64,000 nucleotides of DNA, taken from the NCBI RefSeq assembly GCF_023910625.1, contig NZ_JAAVVW010000003.1:186001-250000 (forward strand). The letters run 5' to 3'. This DNA is from Limnohabitans sp. (GTDB taxonomy: Bacteria > Pseudomonadota > Gammaproteobacteria > Burkholderiales > Burkholderiaceae_C). Below, one piece after another: positions 37,668 to 47,540 of the stretch (positions are counted from its first letter, which is position 1; each line of letters starts with the position of its first letter). Made by a program: the position numbers and the translations under genes. Under the pieces are notes generated by a model. It was not told the DNA's origin, did not search any database, and saw only the letters and a list, made by a program, of their open reading frames with translations.

Positions 37668-40600
37668 ATGTCTGCACTTGTTCACCGCATGCCTGCCTCC
37701 TCCATCTCTCCCGGTTTCATTGCCCTGCACAGCCACCGCTCTGAGGTGTTGGCCGACACCCTGACGGGCTGGCTGCGCGCGCACCCGCTGGATCCGCTCG
37801 AGAGTGAAGTGGTGCTGGTGCAAAGCAACGGCATGGCCGAGTGGATCAAGATCGAGTTGGCGCGCCAGAGCGGTGTGTGCGCGGCCACGCGGGTGGAGCT
37901 GCCTTCGCGGTTTTTGTGGCGCACTTATCGGCAGGTGCTGGGTGCGCACAACGTGCCGCCCGACTCGCCGCTGGACAAACTGCCCATGACCTGGCGGTTG
38001 ATGGCTTTGCTGCCCGGCTGCTTGGGGGACCCTGTCTTCAAGCCTGTGGCGGGTTTTTTGCGCGGCGACGAGCCTGACCGGCTGCTGCAACTGGCTAGCC
38101 GCCTGGCCGATCTGTTTGATCAGTATCAAATTTACCGACCCGACTGGCTGCAAGACTGGGCCGCTGGGCGCGATGTGTTGCGCAAGGCCGCAGGTTCGGA
38201 CGAACTGGCCGATGACCAGCTCTGGCAGGCCGAGTTGTGGCGGCGCGTGTTGGCCACGTTGGATGACAGCCAGCGCCAAGCCACGCGCCCCGCGCTGCAT
38301 GCGCGGGCGTTTGCGCATTTGCAGTCGGGTCAGCCTTTGGCTAGCGCCGTGGCGCGGCGTGTGTCGGTGTTTGGCATGAGCCACATGCCGGGGCAGCTGC
38401 TGGAGATGCTGACGGCGCTGGCCGCGCACAGCCAGGTCATGCTGGCCGTGCCCAACCCGTGCCAATACCACTGGGGCGACATCATCGACGGGCGCGAATG
38501 GCTGCAGGCAGAGCGGCGTCGCCATGCTTATCGGGGCGAGGCCTTGGCCAGTTTGCCTCTGGCGCAGATGCACCTGCACGCGCCCACGCTGCTGGCTGCT
38601 TGGGGGCGGCAGGGGCGTGACTTCATCCGCCAGTTGGACGCGTTTGACAACCTGCAAGCGGCCCAGCAACTCACGCAGTGGCCACGCCTGGACTTTTTTG
38701 AGGACGTGCCCGGCGAAAACGTCACGCGCTTGCTGGCGCAGTTGCAGCGGCGCATCCGCGACCTGGAGCCGTCCAGCGGCGGCATCCCTGTGGAGCCATG
38801 GGCTCAGGGCGATGAATCGATTGTTTTCAAAATCGCGCACAGCCCGGTGCGCGAGCTGGAGGTGCTGCACGACCAACTGCTGCTGTGGTTCCACAACCCG
38901 CCAGGCGATCAGCCTGTGTCACCCCGCGACGTGGTGGTCATGGTGCCCAACATCGAAACCATGGCCCCCGCGATCCGCGCTGTGTTTGGCCAGCACAAGC
39001 GCGCCGATGCGCGGTTCATCCCCTATGACATTGCCGACTTGGGCGCGCAGGTCATCAGCCCGCTCATCCATGCGGTCGAATGGTTGCTGGCCTTGCCGCA
39101 GCAGCGCAGCCGCATGAGCGAGCTGGTCGAGCTGCTCGAAGTGCCTGCCCTGGCCGCCCGTTTTGGCCTGAGCGAGGTGGGCTTGCCCACGCTGACGCGC
39201 TGGATGGCGTGCTCGGGCATCCGCTGGGGCTTGTCTGCCGAGCACCGCGCGGGCTTGGGGCTGGGCATGTGCGGCGAGGACAACTCAGCGCTGTTTGGGG
39301 TGCAGCGCATGCTCATGGGTTATGCCTGCGGGGCCGATCCGGTGACCGCCGATGCGCCCGGGGCCACGCCTTACCCCGAAGTGGGCGGGCTCGATGCCGA
39401 GCTGGCCGGGTCGCTTGCACACCTGTTGCAGGCCTTGATCGACTGGTGGCAAACCGCCACGCAAGACGCCACGCCCGCGCAATGGGCCGAGCGCGGCCGT
39501 GCCTTGCTGACCGCGATGTTCAAGCCGCGAGACGACAACGACCGCAACGCACTGTCTGCTTTGGATCAGGCGCTGACCGACTGGTTGCGGGCTTGCGCTG
39601 AGGCGGGTTTTACCCAGGCGGTGCCGCTGGCTGTGGCCCGTTCGGCCTGGCTCGAGGCGCTCAAAACTCCGCGACTTGAGCAGCGCTTTCGGGCCGGGGG
39701 CGTGACCTTTTGCACGCTCATGCCGATGCGCGCGATCCCGTTCAAGGTGGTGTGCCTGCTGGGCATGCACGACGGCGACTACCCGCGCCGCAGCCCGCGC
39801 GCCGACTTCGACCTGATGGGCCTGAAAGGCATGAGCCGCCCCGGCGACCGCTCGCGCCGTGACGATGACCGCCAGCTCATGCTCGAAGCCCTGCTGTCGG
39901 CGCGCCAAGTGCTTTATGTCAGTTGGAGCGGCCGCAGTGTGCGCGACAACAGCGAACAACCGCCTTCGGTGCTGGTGTCACAACTGCGCGACGAGATCGA
40001 CCTGCTGTGGGGCAAAGGCTCGGCCCAAGAACTGACCACGGTGCACCCGCTGCAAGCCTTCAGCCGCACTTATTTTGAAGAGGGCAGTGGTTTGCAAACC
40101 TATGCCAAAGAGTGGCGTGCAGCGCAGGACTCGGCGGCGGTAGGAGCGGTCGCAGGCCGCGAAGCCCTGGCCGAAAAACCATCGCGGTCGGAGACCGCTC
40201 CTGCAAAGACATTGATCGACTGGCTACCCCCGATGGAATCTGCGCAGGGCGTGCCTGTCCTCACGCTCACCCAACTCGCCCGCTTTTTGCGCAAGCCCGT
40301 GGGCGCGTTTTTTCGGGAACGCCTGCAGGTGCACCTGGAGGATGAGCGCAGCGAACTGCGCGACGAAGAGTTGTTTGGTCTGGCTGGCCTGGACCTGTAC
40401 CAGTTGATCGACCACGAGCTGCAGCATGTGCCCACCGAGCTGAGTGCCGACACCTTGCCCGCGCATGTGCAGCAGGTGGTGCAGCGCTTGCGCCAGGCCG
40501 GGGCCTTGCCGCTGGCGGGCGTGGGCACGCTCGCTGCAGAGCATCTCCAGGCCCGCCTTCAGGCCATGCTGGGCGCAGCGCTGCGCGAGCGGCAGGCTTA

Positions 40601-41234
40601 CCCCGATGCGGCCGAGCGCCTGCTGTTGGATTGGGCGCACCCCCAGGTCGCCATGCAGGACGCGCTGGGCGATGTGCTGGCAGGCACAGGTGTGAGTGAA
40701 GGGGGGCTGATGTCCTTGCACCTGCGCGCCAGCGATCTGGCCAACCTGAAAAACAAAACACCGCAGGCCCACCCCGACAAACTGATCGATATTTGGCTGC
40801 TGTCGCTGGCCGCTGCCGCCATGGACCAGCCCATGAGGTGTGTGGTGGTGGGCCGCAACGCCGTGCTGCGCATGGCCGAGCAAGTGCCAGAGGCCGCCCG
40901 CGCCCAGTTGACTGCGCTGTTGGGCGTTTGGGCCGAGGGCATGCGTTGGCCGCTGCCACTGCCGCCGGGTGTGGCCCTGCAGTGGCTCAAAGACCCGGAG
41001 AACCCCAACGCGCTGGCCGATGCCTACGAGGGCAGTGACTTCAAGCGCGCCGAAAAAGACAAAGACCCGGCGCTGGCCCGCACCTACCCCACGGTCGAGG
41101 ATCTGTTGGCCACGGGCGCGTTCGAGCGCCTGGCCCAAACCGTTTACGCGCCTTTGAAGGCCTGGGCCGAGCAAGCCGAGATCGAGGCCTTGCCCGATGC
41201 GCCCCACGACAGCGAAGAGGCAGAGCAGGCATGA
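37668..41234 (+). CDS. recC: Exodeoxyribonuclease V gamma subunit
   Basis: The ~1188-residue RecC subunit of the RecBCD helicase-nuclease recognises Chi and splits the duplex. Recognisable parts are FIALHSHRSEVLADTLTGWL, VLVQSNGMAEWIKIELARQS, MPMRAIPFKVVCLLGMHDGD, YPRRSPRADFDLM and LSARQVLYVSWSGRSVRDNS. The start at 37668 (MSALVHRMP) is chosen from several in-frame ATGs without a strong ribosome binding site. Near residues 824-846 the frame includes a REP-like palindrome that adds AVGAVAGREALAEKPSRSET followed by APA, a peptide without the character of the rest of the protein. The stop overlaps the recB ATG by four bases (ATGA). Confidence 0.92.
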   Translation: MSALVHRMPASSISPGFIALHSHRSEVLADTLTGWLRAHPLDPLESEVVLVQSNGMAEWIKIELARQSGVCAATRVELPSRFLWRTYRQVLGAHNVPPDSPLDKLPMTWRLMALLPGCLGDPVFKPVAGFLRGDEPDRLLQLASRLADLFDQYQIYRPDWLQDWAAGRDVLRKAAGSDELADDQLWQAELWRRVLATLDDSQRQATRPALHARAFAHLQSGQPLASAVARRVSVFGMSHMPGQLLEMLTALAAHSQVMLAVPNPCQYHWGDIIDGREWLQAERRRHAYRGEALASLPLAQMHLHAPTLLAAWGRQGRDFIRQLDAFDNLQAAQQLTQWPRLDFFEDVPGENVTRLLAQLQRRIRDLEPSSGGIPVEPWAQGDESIVFKIAHSPVRELEVLHDQLLLWFHNPPGDQPVSPRDVVVMVPNIETMAPAIRAVFGQHKRADARFIPYDIADLGAQVISPLIHAVEWLLALPQQRSRMSELVELLEVPALAARFGLSEVGLPTLTRWMACSGIRWGLSAEHRAGLGLGMCGEDNSALFGVQRMLMGYACGADPVTADAPGATPYPEVGGLDAELAGSLAHLLQALIDWWQTATQDATPAQWAERGRALLTAMFKPRDDNDRNALSALDQALTDWLRACAEAGFTQAVPLAVARSAWLEALKTPRLEQRFRAGGVTFCTLMPMRAIPFKVVCLLGMHDGDYPRRSPRADFDLMGLKGMSRPGDRSRRDDDRQLMLEALLSARQVLYVSWSGRSVRDNSEQPPSVLVSQLRDEIDLLWGKGSAQELTTVHPLQAFSRTYFEEGSGLQTYAKEWRAAQDSAAVGAVAGREALAEKPSRSETAPAKTLIDWLPPMESAQGVPVLTLTQLARFLRKPVGAFFRERLQVHLEDERSELRDEELFGLAGLDLYQLIDHELQHVPTELSADTLPAHVQQVVQRLRQAGALPLAGVGTLAAEHLQARLQAMLGAALRERQAYPDAAERLLLDWAHPQVAMQDALGDVLAGTGVSEGGLMSLHLRASDLANLKNKTPQAHPDKLIDIWLLSLAAAAMDQPMRCVVVGRNAVLRMAEQVPEAARAQLTALLGVWAEGMRWPLPLPPGVALQWLKDPENPNALADAYEGSDFKRAEKDKDPALARTYPTVEDLLATGAFERLAQTVYAPLKAWAEQAEIEALPDAPHDSEEAEQA
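40140..40205 (+). repeat. REP-like palindrome inside recC, in frame
   Basis: The outer arms GTAGGAGCGGTC (40140-40151) and GACCGCTCCTGC (40193-40204) flank about 40 bases. ATCGCGGTCGGAGACCGCTC plus CT is identical to the element in recD. The element does not break the recC frame. Confidence 0.85.
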
Positions 41235-44200
41235 GCACCACGCACGCATCCAATGCCGACGCCCCCCAGGCCCACGCCCAAAATGCCCACACCCTCAATG
41301 CGCACACCTTCCCCCTGCGCGGCAGCCACCTGATCGAGGCCAGTGCTGGCACCGGCAAGACCTGGACCATTGCCGCGCTGTATGTGCGCCTGGTGCTGGG
41401 CCACGGCCACGAGGGCACCGCACCGGTGCGCCCCATGCTGCCGCAAGACGTGCTGGTGATGACCTTCACCCGCGCCGCCACGCGCGAGTTGTCGGACCGC
41501 ATCCGCGCCCGCTTGACCGAGGCGGCGCAGGTGTTTCGGGGCCTGGCTGAAACCGACGATGACTTCCTGCAACAACTGCAGCACGAGTACCCCGAAGGCG
41601 AGCTGCGCGAGCAAGCCGCTCACCGCCTGGCGTTGGCGGCGCAGGCCATGGACGACGCGGCCGTTTACACCATCGACGCCTGGTGCCAACGCATGCTGCG
41701 CGAACACGCGTTCGACAGCGGCAGCTTGTTTGAAGAAAACCTGGTGGGCGACGAGGCCGCGCTGCGCCTCGAAGCGGTGCAGGACTACTGGCGTCAGCAG
41801 CTCTACCCCATGGGCACAGAACTGGTGACAAAGGTGCTGGGCGTTTGGCGCGATGTGCCCGCGCTCGAACAAGACATGCGCGCCCTGATGGCGGTGCCGC
41901 TGGACGATGCCCAGCCCGGCACGCTGGCGCAGGTGTTCGGCGCGGCCATGGCCGAGCGCGATGCGCAACTGCAGGCACTCAAGCAGGGCTGGGGCGAAAA
42001 GGCCGACAACTTGTTGGGCTGGATCGAGGCGCAGCTGGCGGTTAAAAAACACGGCTGGAACGGCACTCTGCTGCAGGTTGGTCGTTCCCAAAAGTGGCTC
42101 GAAGCACTCAAGTCCTGGGCTCAAAGCGAAGGCGACTTCAAAGCACTGAAAGACGCGATGGGTAAAGGCTGGAGCCGTTTCACGCCCGAAGGGCTTTTGG
42201 AGTGCCGCAAAGATGGCGATGTGGTGGATTTGCCACCCGAAAGCCAAACGTATGCGCAGTTGTTGGCAGGACTTGAGTCCTTGCCCGATCCCACCCAAGC
42301 CGCCCGCCTGCACGCCCGCACCCATGTGCTGCAGCGCATGGCCGAGCTCAAGCGGCGCAGCGGCTTGTTTGGCTTTGCCGACATGCTCGAGCGCCTCGAT
42401 GTCGCGCTGGCCGATCCCGAATCGGGCGAACGCTTGGCGCAGCGCCTGCGCGAACAGTTCCCGGTGGCGATGATCGATGAGTTTCAGGACACCTCGCCGC
42501 TGCAGTTCCGCATTTTTGACCGCATCTACCGCACGGCCGAGAACCTGCCTGACATCGCGCTGCTGCTGATTGGCGACCCCAAGCAATCGATTTATGGTTT
42601 TCGGGGCGCGGACATCCACAGCTACCTGGCCGCGCGTCGCGCCACCGCAGGCCGCCACCATGTGCTGGGCACCAACTTTCGCTCCACCCACGCGGTGGTC
42701 AATGTGGTCAACCGCTGGTTCGACATGGCGCCAGACGCCTTTGGCTACAAACGAGGCGATGAAGACCCGCTGCCCTTCCAGCCCGTGGGCGCGAAGGGTC
42801 GCGATGAAGTGTTCAGAACAAGCGCAGGCGATGTGCAAGCCATGACCGTGGTGCACGACGCCTCTTTGCGCAGCACACGCGATGCGCAGACGCACCTGTC
42901 GGCCCTGTGCGCCGAGCAGATCGTTGCCTGGCTCAGCGACCCCCAAGCGCGATTTGCCGATGCGGAAAAAGGCGACAAACCCTTGCAGCCCAAAGACATC
43001 GCCGTGTTGGTGCGCACCGGCAAAGAGGCCGCTGCCGTGCGCGACGCGCTGCGGGTGCGTGGTGTGGCCTCGGTGTATTTGTCAGACCGCGACTCGGTGT
43101 TTGCCAGCGACGAAGCGCAAGACCTGTGCCTTTGGTTGCGCGGTGTGGCCGAGCCGCAAGACATGCGCCGCGTGCGCGCCGCTTTAGGCACGCGCACGGT
43201 GGGCCTGTCGCTGGCCGAGCTGTACGACCTGGCCACACAAGACGAACTGCTGGACACCCGCGCCGAGCAAATGCGCGAGCTGCACCAGACCTGGCAAAGC
43301 CAAGGCGTGCTGGCCATGCTGCGCCAGTCGCTGCACGTACTCCAGCTGGCAGGGCGCTGGCGCGGCCAGACGGATGGCGAACGCCGCCTGACCAATGTGC
43401 TGCACCTAGCCGAATTGCTGCAAGCGGCCAGCAGTCAGATCGATGGCGAGCAGGCCCTGATCCGGTGGCTGGCTCAGCAGATGGACGAAGCGCAGTCGGG
43501 CAACACCAGCGGTGGCGAAGAGCAAACCGTGCGGCTTGAAAGCGACGAGGATCTGGTCAAAGTCATCACCATCCACGCCAGCAAGGGCCTGGAGTACCCG
43601 ATGGTTTGCCTGCCCTTTGCGCACAGCCACCGCGTGGTCACGGCCGACAAAGCCGCTGTGCTGCAGTTGGAAGGGGGGGAGGGCGAGGGCAACCGCCACT
43701 GGACGCTGGACTTTGACAAGGAAGACTCCAAGCTCGCGGACCACGACCGCCTGCGTGAAGACCTGCGCCTGTGGTACGTCGCGCTCACACGAGCGCGCCA
43801 TGCACTGTGGGTGGGCTGGAGCGCGGTCAAGCGCGGCAACGGCAAAGCCTGCGTGAACCACGGCAGTGCGGCCGGGCATTTGCTGAGTGGCGGTCAAGAA
43901 TGTGAGGCCGCCGATTGGCTGAGCAAGCTGCAAGCCCTGCAGACGGATGCGCAAGGCCAGGCCTTGTCGGTGCAGATGCATCTCGCCCCTGCCGAGGTGC
44001 CGCTGACGCTGTGGCAAAAACCTGCGCACACCACCGAATTGCGCGAGGCGCTGAGCTGCACCGCCCGCATCGACAAGTCGTGGACAATCGCGAGTTTTTC
44101 GCGCTTGACGCGCGACCTGTCTTCGCAGGCCTTGGCGCCCTTGGTCTTGCACCTGAACCCGCCGCGCCCCGCCGACGACGAACCGCCAGAGGATGCGGCC

Positions 44201-44950
44201 ATGCCCATGGCCTCGGTGGCCAACCCCGGTGCATTGGCCCCGTGGCATGGCTTTGCCAAAGGCCCCACGGCTGGCAATTTTTTGCACGACCAACTCGAAT
44301 GGTTGGCGGCAGATGGCTTTGCGCTCGATGCGTCCAAGGCCGAGCGCCTGAAATACCGCTGCGAAAACGCAGGTTACACAGCCCAGGCCGACGACGTGCT
44401 GCAGTGGCTCAGCCGTGTGGTGACCCAGCCTTTGCGCGGGCCCGACGCGCCGCTGAACGCGCTGGGTGCCTTGCTGCCCGAGATGGAGTTTTGGTTGCCC
44501 GCCGAGCGCTTGCATGCACGCCAGGTCGATGCCCTGTGCCAGCAGCACCTGTTGCCTGGCGTGAGCCGGCCGCAGTTGCCCGACGCGCAACTGCACGGCA
44601 TGCTGATGGGCTTTGCCGACCTGGTGTTCGAGCACGAAGGCCGCTACTGGGTGCTCGATTACAAATCGAATCACCTCGGGGCCGATGACGCGGCCTACAC
44701 CGCACAGGCCCTGGATGCGGCCATGGCCCAGCATCGCTATGAAGTGCAGGCTGCGCTCTACATGCTGGCGCTGCACCGCTTGTTGCGCGCCCGTTTAGGA
44801 AGTGCCTACGACCCGGCCCAGCAGCTGGGCGGTGCGGTCTACCTGTTCTTGCGCGGCATCGACGGGCCTGCGGGTGGCTGCTGCACTTTGCCTGCGCCTT
44901 TGGCGCTGCTCGATGGCCTGGACGCCATGCTGAACGAAGAGGTGGCGTGA
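41231..44950 (+). CDS. recB: Exodeoxyribonuclease V beta subunit
   Basis: The 1239-residue RecB is the UvrD-like 3'-5' helicase plus nuclease of RecBCD. Walker A is EASAGTGKTWTIAALYVRLV (residues 36-55). VMTFTRAATRELSDRIRARL, MIDEFQDTSPLQFRIFDRIY (Walker B DEFQDT), IGDPKQSIYGFRGADIHSYL and VKVITIHASKGLEYPMVCLP are helicase motifs in order. The C-terminal nuclease motif is YWVLDYKSNHLG. It overlaps recC by four bases and its stop meets the recD start (TGATG), so the three subunits are translationally coupled. Confidence 0.95.
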   Translation: MSTTHASNADAPQAHAQNAHTLNAHTFPLRGSHLIEASAGTGKTWTIAALYVRLVLGHGHEGTAPVRPMLPQDVLVMTFTRAATRELSDRIRARLTEAAQVFRGLAETDDDFLQQLQHEYPEGELREQAAHRLALAAQAMDDAAVYTIDAWCQRMLREHAFDSGSLFEENLVGDEAALRLEAVQDYWRQQLYPMGTELVTKVLGVWRDVPALEQDMRALMAVPLDDAQPGTLAQVFGAAMAERDAQLQALKQGWGEKADNLLGWIEAQLAVKKHGWNGTLLQVGRSQKWLEALKSWAQSEGDFKALKDAMGKGWSRFTPEGLLECRKDGDVVDLPPESQTYAQLLAGLESLPDPTQAARLHARTHVLQRMAELKRRSGLFGFADMLERLDVALADPESGERLAQRLREQFPVAMIDEFQDTSPLQFRIFDRIYRTAENLPDIALLLIGDPKQSIYGFRGADIHSYLAARRATAGRHHVLGTNFRSTHAVVNVVNRWFDMAPDAFGYKRGDEDPLPFQPVGAKGRDEVFRTSAGDVQAMTVVHDASLRSTRDAQTHLSALCAEQIVAWLSDPQARFADAEKGDKPLQPKDIAVLVRTGKEAAAVRDALRVRGVASVYLSDRDSVFASDEAQDLCLWLRGVAEPQDMRRVRAALGTRTVGLSLAELYDLATQDELLDTRAEQMRELHQTWQSQGVLAMLRQSLHVLQLAGRWRGQTDGERRLTNVLHLAELLQAASSQIDGEQALIRWLAQQMDEAQSGNTSGGEEQTVRLESDEDLVKVITIHASKGLEYPMVCLPFAHSHRVVTADKAAVLQLEGGEGEGNRHWTLDFDKEDSKLADHDRLREDLRLWYVALTRARHALWVGWSAVKRGNGKACVNHGSAAGHLLSGGQECEAADWLSKLQALQTDAQGQALSVQMHLAPAEVPLTLWQKPAHTTELREALSCTARIDKSWTIASFSRLTRDLSSQALAPLVLHLNPPRPADDEPPEDAAMPMASVANPGALAPWHGFAKGPTAGNFLHDQLEWLAADGFALDASKAERLKYRCENAGYTAQADDVLQWLSRVVTQPLRGPDAPLNALGALLPEMEFWLPAERLHARQVDALCQQHLLPGVSRPQLPDAQLHGMLMGFADLVFEHEGRYWVLDYKSNHLGADDAAYTAQALDAAMAQHRYEVQAALYMLALHRLLRARLGSAYDPAQQLGGAVYLFLRGIDGPAGGCCTLPAPLALLDGLDAMLNEEVA

Positions 44951-47136
44951 TGAACTTGAAAAAAACCTCACGCATGACGAATGTGCCCGCCGCGCAAATG
45001 GACTGGCTCATGGACCTGCCCGCCCAAGGCCTGACCGCTGCGCAAACGGTGCAATGGCTGAACCTGTGGACCGGCCAAGGCCTGCTGCGCCACATCGACA
45101 GCGCCTTCGCCGCGCAAGTGCTGCGCCTGGATGCCGGGGCTGCTGCGCCTTTGTTGGTGGCAGCGGCCGTGCTCGCCCACATGGAAGGGCGTGGCCACAC
45201 CTGCCTGGCCGTGGCCAAGCTGTGCCAGCCGCCCGTGGCGCTGCTGGGCTGGCCTGCGGCGGCGGTGGACGGTGCGCAGGGCCTGAAGGCCTTGTGGGCA
45301 CACCTGCCCGCCACATTGGCAGACTGGCAAGCCGCTTTGCAAGGCCACTCGCCCAGCGTGGGTGTGCGCCTGGCCGATGCCCCTGACCAAGGCCAGCCGC
45401 TGGTGTTGGGTGGCCCTGCCGATGCACCGCTTTTGTACCTGCGCCGTTATGCGGGCTACGAGCAGCGCGTGGGCCAAAGCCTGTTGCAGCGCGCCAGCGC
45501 GCCACTGGCCGTGCCCGAAGCGGCGGCAGGCGAATGGCTGGACCGTTTCTTTGTGCCCAACCCTCAAGCGCCCAACCCCCAAGCGCACAACTTCACCGAT
45601 TGGCAGAAAGTGGCTTGCGCTGTGGCGCTGCGCGCGCGGCTGTCGGTCATCACCGGTGGGCCTGGCACCGGCAAGACCTACACCGCCGCCCGTTTGTTGG
45701 CGCTGCTGTTGGCGCTGCACCCCAATGGCCCGCCGCTGCGTGTGGCGCTGGCCGCGCCCACCGGCAAGGCGGCGGCGCGCTTGAAGCAATCGATCGACGA
45801 TGCCCTGACCCGCTTGACCGTGCCTGCCGATGCGGGCTTGGATTTGAGCGCGCTGATCGCCCGCATGGGGCCGGCTCGCACTTTGCATTCGCTGCTGGGG
45901 GCGCGGCCCGACACACGCCAGTTTCGCCACCACGCGGCCAACCGGCTCGATGTGGATGTGCTGATCGTGGACGAAGCCTCGATGGTCCACCTGGAAATGA
46001 TGGACGCGCTGCTGCTGGCCTTGCCGCCTACGGCGCGCTTGGTGCTGTTGGGCGACAAAGACCAGCTCGCCTCGGTCGAAGCCGGGGCGGTGCTGGGCGA
46101 CCTGTGCCAAGACGCTGCAGCGGGCCGCTACAGCGCGGCCACGGCTGAGTATGTTCAGCACGCAGCCGGTCAGACCCTGGCTGCCGAATTTGTGCTGCCC
46201 GATCCAGCCCCCGTGTTGGCCCAGCAAACCGTGATGCTGCGCCAAAGCCGCCGCTTCAAAGGCGCCATTGGCCAGCTCGCTCTGGCGGTGAACCGGGGCG
46301 ATGCCGTTGCAGCTAGGGACGTTTTTGTAGGAGCGGCCTCTGGCCGCGATGGTTTGGTTGGCGGTTTATCGCGGTCGGAGACCGCTCCTACAGGGCAACC
46401 ATCTGCCCTGCTGGCCCTCCAGCCGAGCAGCCCCCAAGCCGTTTGCGCACTGGCCCTGGGCGAAGCGGGCAAGCCTTCGTATGCCGATTACCTGCGCCTT
46501 TTGCAAAACGGCCCGGCAGAGCAGGGCGCGGAGGTGTCCAGCGAAATCCACGCCCAATGGGCGCGCAGCGTGCTCCAAGCCTTCGAGCGGTTTCGCATTT
46601 TGTGCGCGGTGCACCAGGGTGAGTGGGGCACGCTAGCGCTGAATGCTGCGGTGCAAAAAGCCTTGGCCGATACGGGGCTGCTGCAAGTCAAAGGCGAGTG
46701 GTACGAGGGGCGGCCCGTCATGGTCACGCGCAACGACGCGCAGCTGGGCGTCTTCAACGGCGACGTGGGCGTGGTGTTGCCGGGCACCGAAGGCAAGCCC
46801 AAGGTCTGGTTTTTGGACGGTGAAGCCCTGCGTTCGGTGAGTGTCATGCGCATGGCCCAGGTCGACACCGCGTTTGTCATGACGGTGCACAAAAGCCAGG
46901 GCTCAGAGTTCGAGCACACCGCGCTGGTGCTGCCCCCGGGCGGTGCCGAGGTGCTCAGCCGCGAGCTGGTCTACACCGGCATCACCCGGGCCCGCGATCA
47001 GTTCACCCTGGTCGAGGCCGAAGCTGGTTTGCTCGAAGCGGCCATTCACCGCCCCAGCGTGCGCGCCAGCGGCTTGGCGCAGAGGTGGGCACAGCCGCTT
47101 GTGAAGCCCGGCGCCTGGAACACTCAGCTGGCGTAG
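44950..47136 (+). CDS. recD: Exodeoxyribonuclease V alpha subunit
   Basis: The ~728-residue SF1B 5'-3' helicase subunit of RecBCD has Walker A SVITGGPGTGKTYTAARLLA near residue 232-251, Walker B VLIVDEASMVHLEMMDALLL, VLLGDKDQLASVEAGAVLGD, and late motifs FVMTVHKSQGSEFEHTALVL and YTGITRARDQFTLVEA. The ATG at 44950 overlaps the recB stop. A GTG three bases earlier and an ATG at 44974 are alternatives. Between VNRGDAVAARD and QPSALLAL a REP-like palindrome supplies VGAASGRDGLVGGLSRSETA and PTG in frame. The C-terminus overlaps the 3' end of a convergent small gene. Confidence 0.93.
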   Translation: MNLKKTSRMTNVPAAQMDWLMDLPAQGLTAAQTVQWLNLWTGQGLLRHIDSAFAAQVLRLDAGAAAPLLVAAAVLAHMEGRGHTCLAVAKLCQPPVALLGWPAAAVDGAQGLKALWAHLPATLADWQAALQGHSPSVGVRLADAPDQGQPLVLGGPADAPLLYLRRYAGYEQRVGQSLLQRASAPLAVPEAAAGEWLDRFFVPNPQAPNPQAHNFTDWQKVACAVALRARLSVITGGPGTGKTYTAARLLALLLALHPNGPPLRVALAAPTGKAAARLKQSIDDALTRLTVPADAGLDLSALIARMGPARTLHSLLGARPDTRQFRHHAANRLDVDVLIVDEASMVHLEMMDALLLALPPTARLVLLGDKDQLASVEAGAVLGDLCQDAAAGRYSAATAEYVQHAAGQTLAAEFVLPDPAPVLAQQTVMLRQSRRFKGAIGQLALAVNRGDAVAARDVFVGAASGRDGLVGGLSRSETAPTGQPSALLALQPSSPQAVCALALGEAGKPSYADYLRLLQNGPAEQGAEVSSEIHAQWARSVLQAFERFRILCAVHQGEWGTLALNAAVQKALADTGLLQVKGEWYEGRPVMVTRNDAQLGVFNGDVGVVLPGTEGKPKVWFLDGEALRSVSVMRMAQVDTAFVMTVHKSQGSEFEHTALVLPPGGAEVLSRELVYTGITRARDQFTLVEAEAGLLEAAIHRPSVRASGLAQRWAQPLVKPGAWNTQLA
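46327..46391 (+). repeat. REP-like palindrome inside recD, in frame
   Basis: The outer arms GTAGGAGCGG (46327-46336) and CCGCTCCTAC (46382-46391) enclose a core sharing 22 identical bases with the recC element. The reading frame passes through it without a stop. Confidence 0.85.
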
Positions 47137-47400
47137 CCTTCGCACGCCCCGGCGTTGGGTCGGCCCCGGCATTCGCGAATAAGGCGTTTGTCGCGCTCAG
47201 GCTTGCTTTCTGCCGAGCCTTTGTCGGTGGGCGGCTTGGGGGCTTTGGTCTGTTTGGCCTGGTTGGGTTTTTTGGCTGGTTTGTCGGCGGCGGTCACGGC
47301 GGTGAAGTTGTCCGTAGCCCCGCTGGCGGGCATAGCCGCCATGCCATCCCAGTCCCAAACCCACGCTGGCCAGCGTCGATGCCCAATGCCGAATTTTCAT
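47124..47400 (-). CDS. Small secreted basic protein, frameshifted in the signal peptide
   Basis: From ATG 47400, with a GGGAG ribosome binding site, the frame reads MKIRHWASTLASVGLGLGW. The natural continuation MAAMPASGATDNFTAVTAAD is one base out of frame. Joined, they give a clean signal peptide cut after ASGA, followed by a Lys/Pro-rich linker (KPAKKPNQAKQTKAPKPP) and RDKRLIRECRGRPNAGACEG with two Cys. Removing one base in the GGGATGGC region restores the frame. Its function is unknown. It overlaps the recD 3' end by 13 bases on the opposite strand. Confidence 0.65.
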
Positions 47401-47540
47401 GGCGGTCTCCCTGTCTTTTGTTGTGATGTGCATCATAGGCAAGCCGGGCGCAATCTGCAAGCACCGAGTTCAAGCGGGTAGCCAACACTGTGCAAGAGGT
47501 GACTCGTTCGAAACGGCGTCAAGCATTAGGATGCTTGAGC

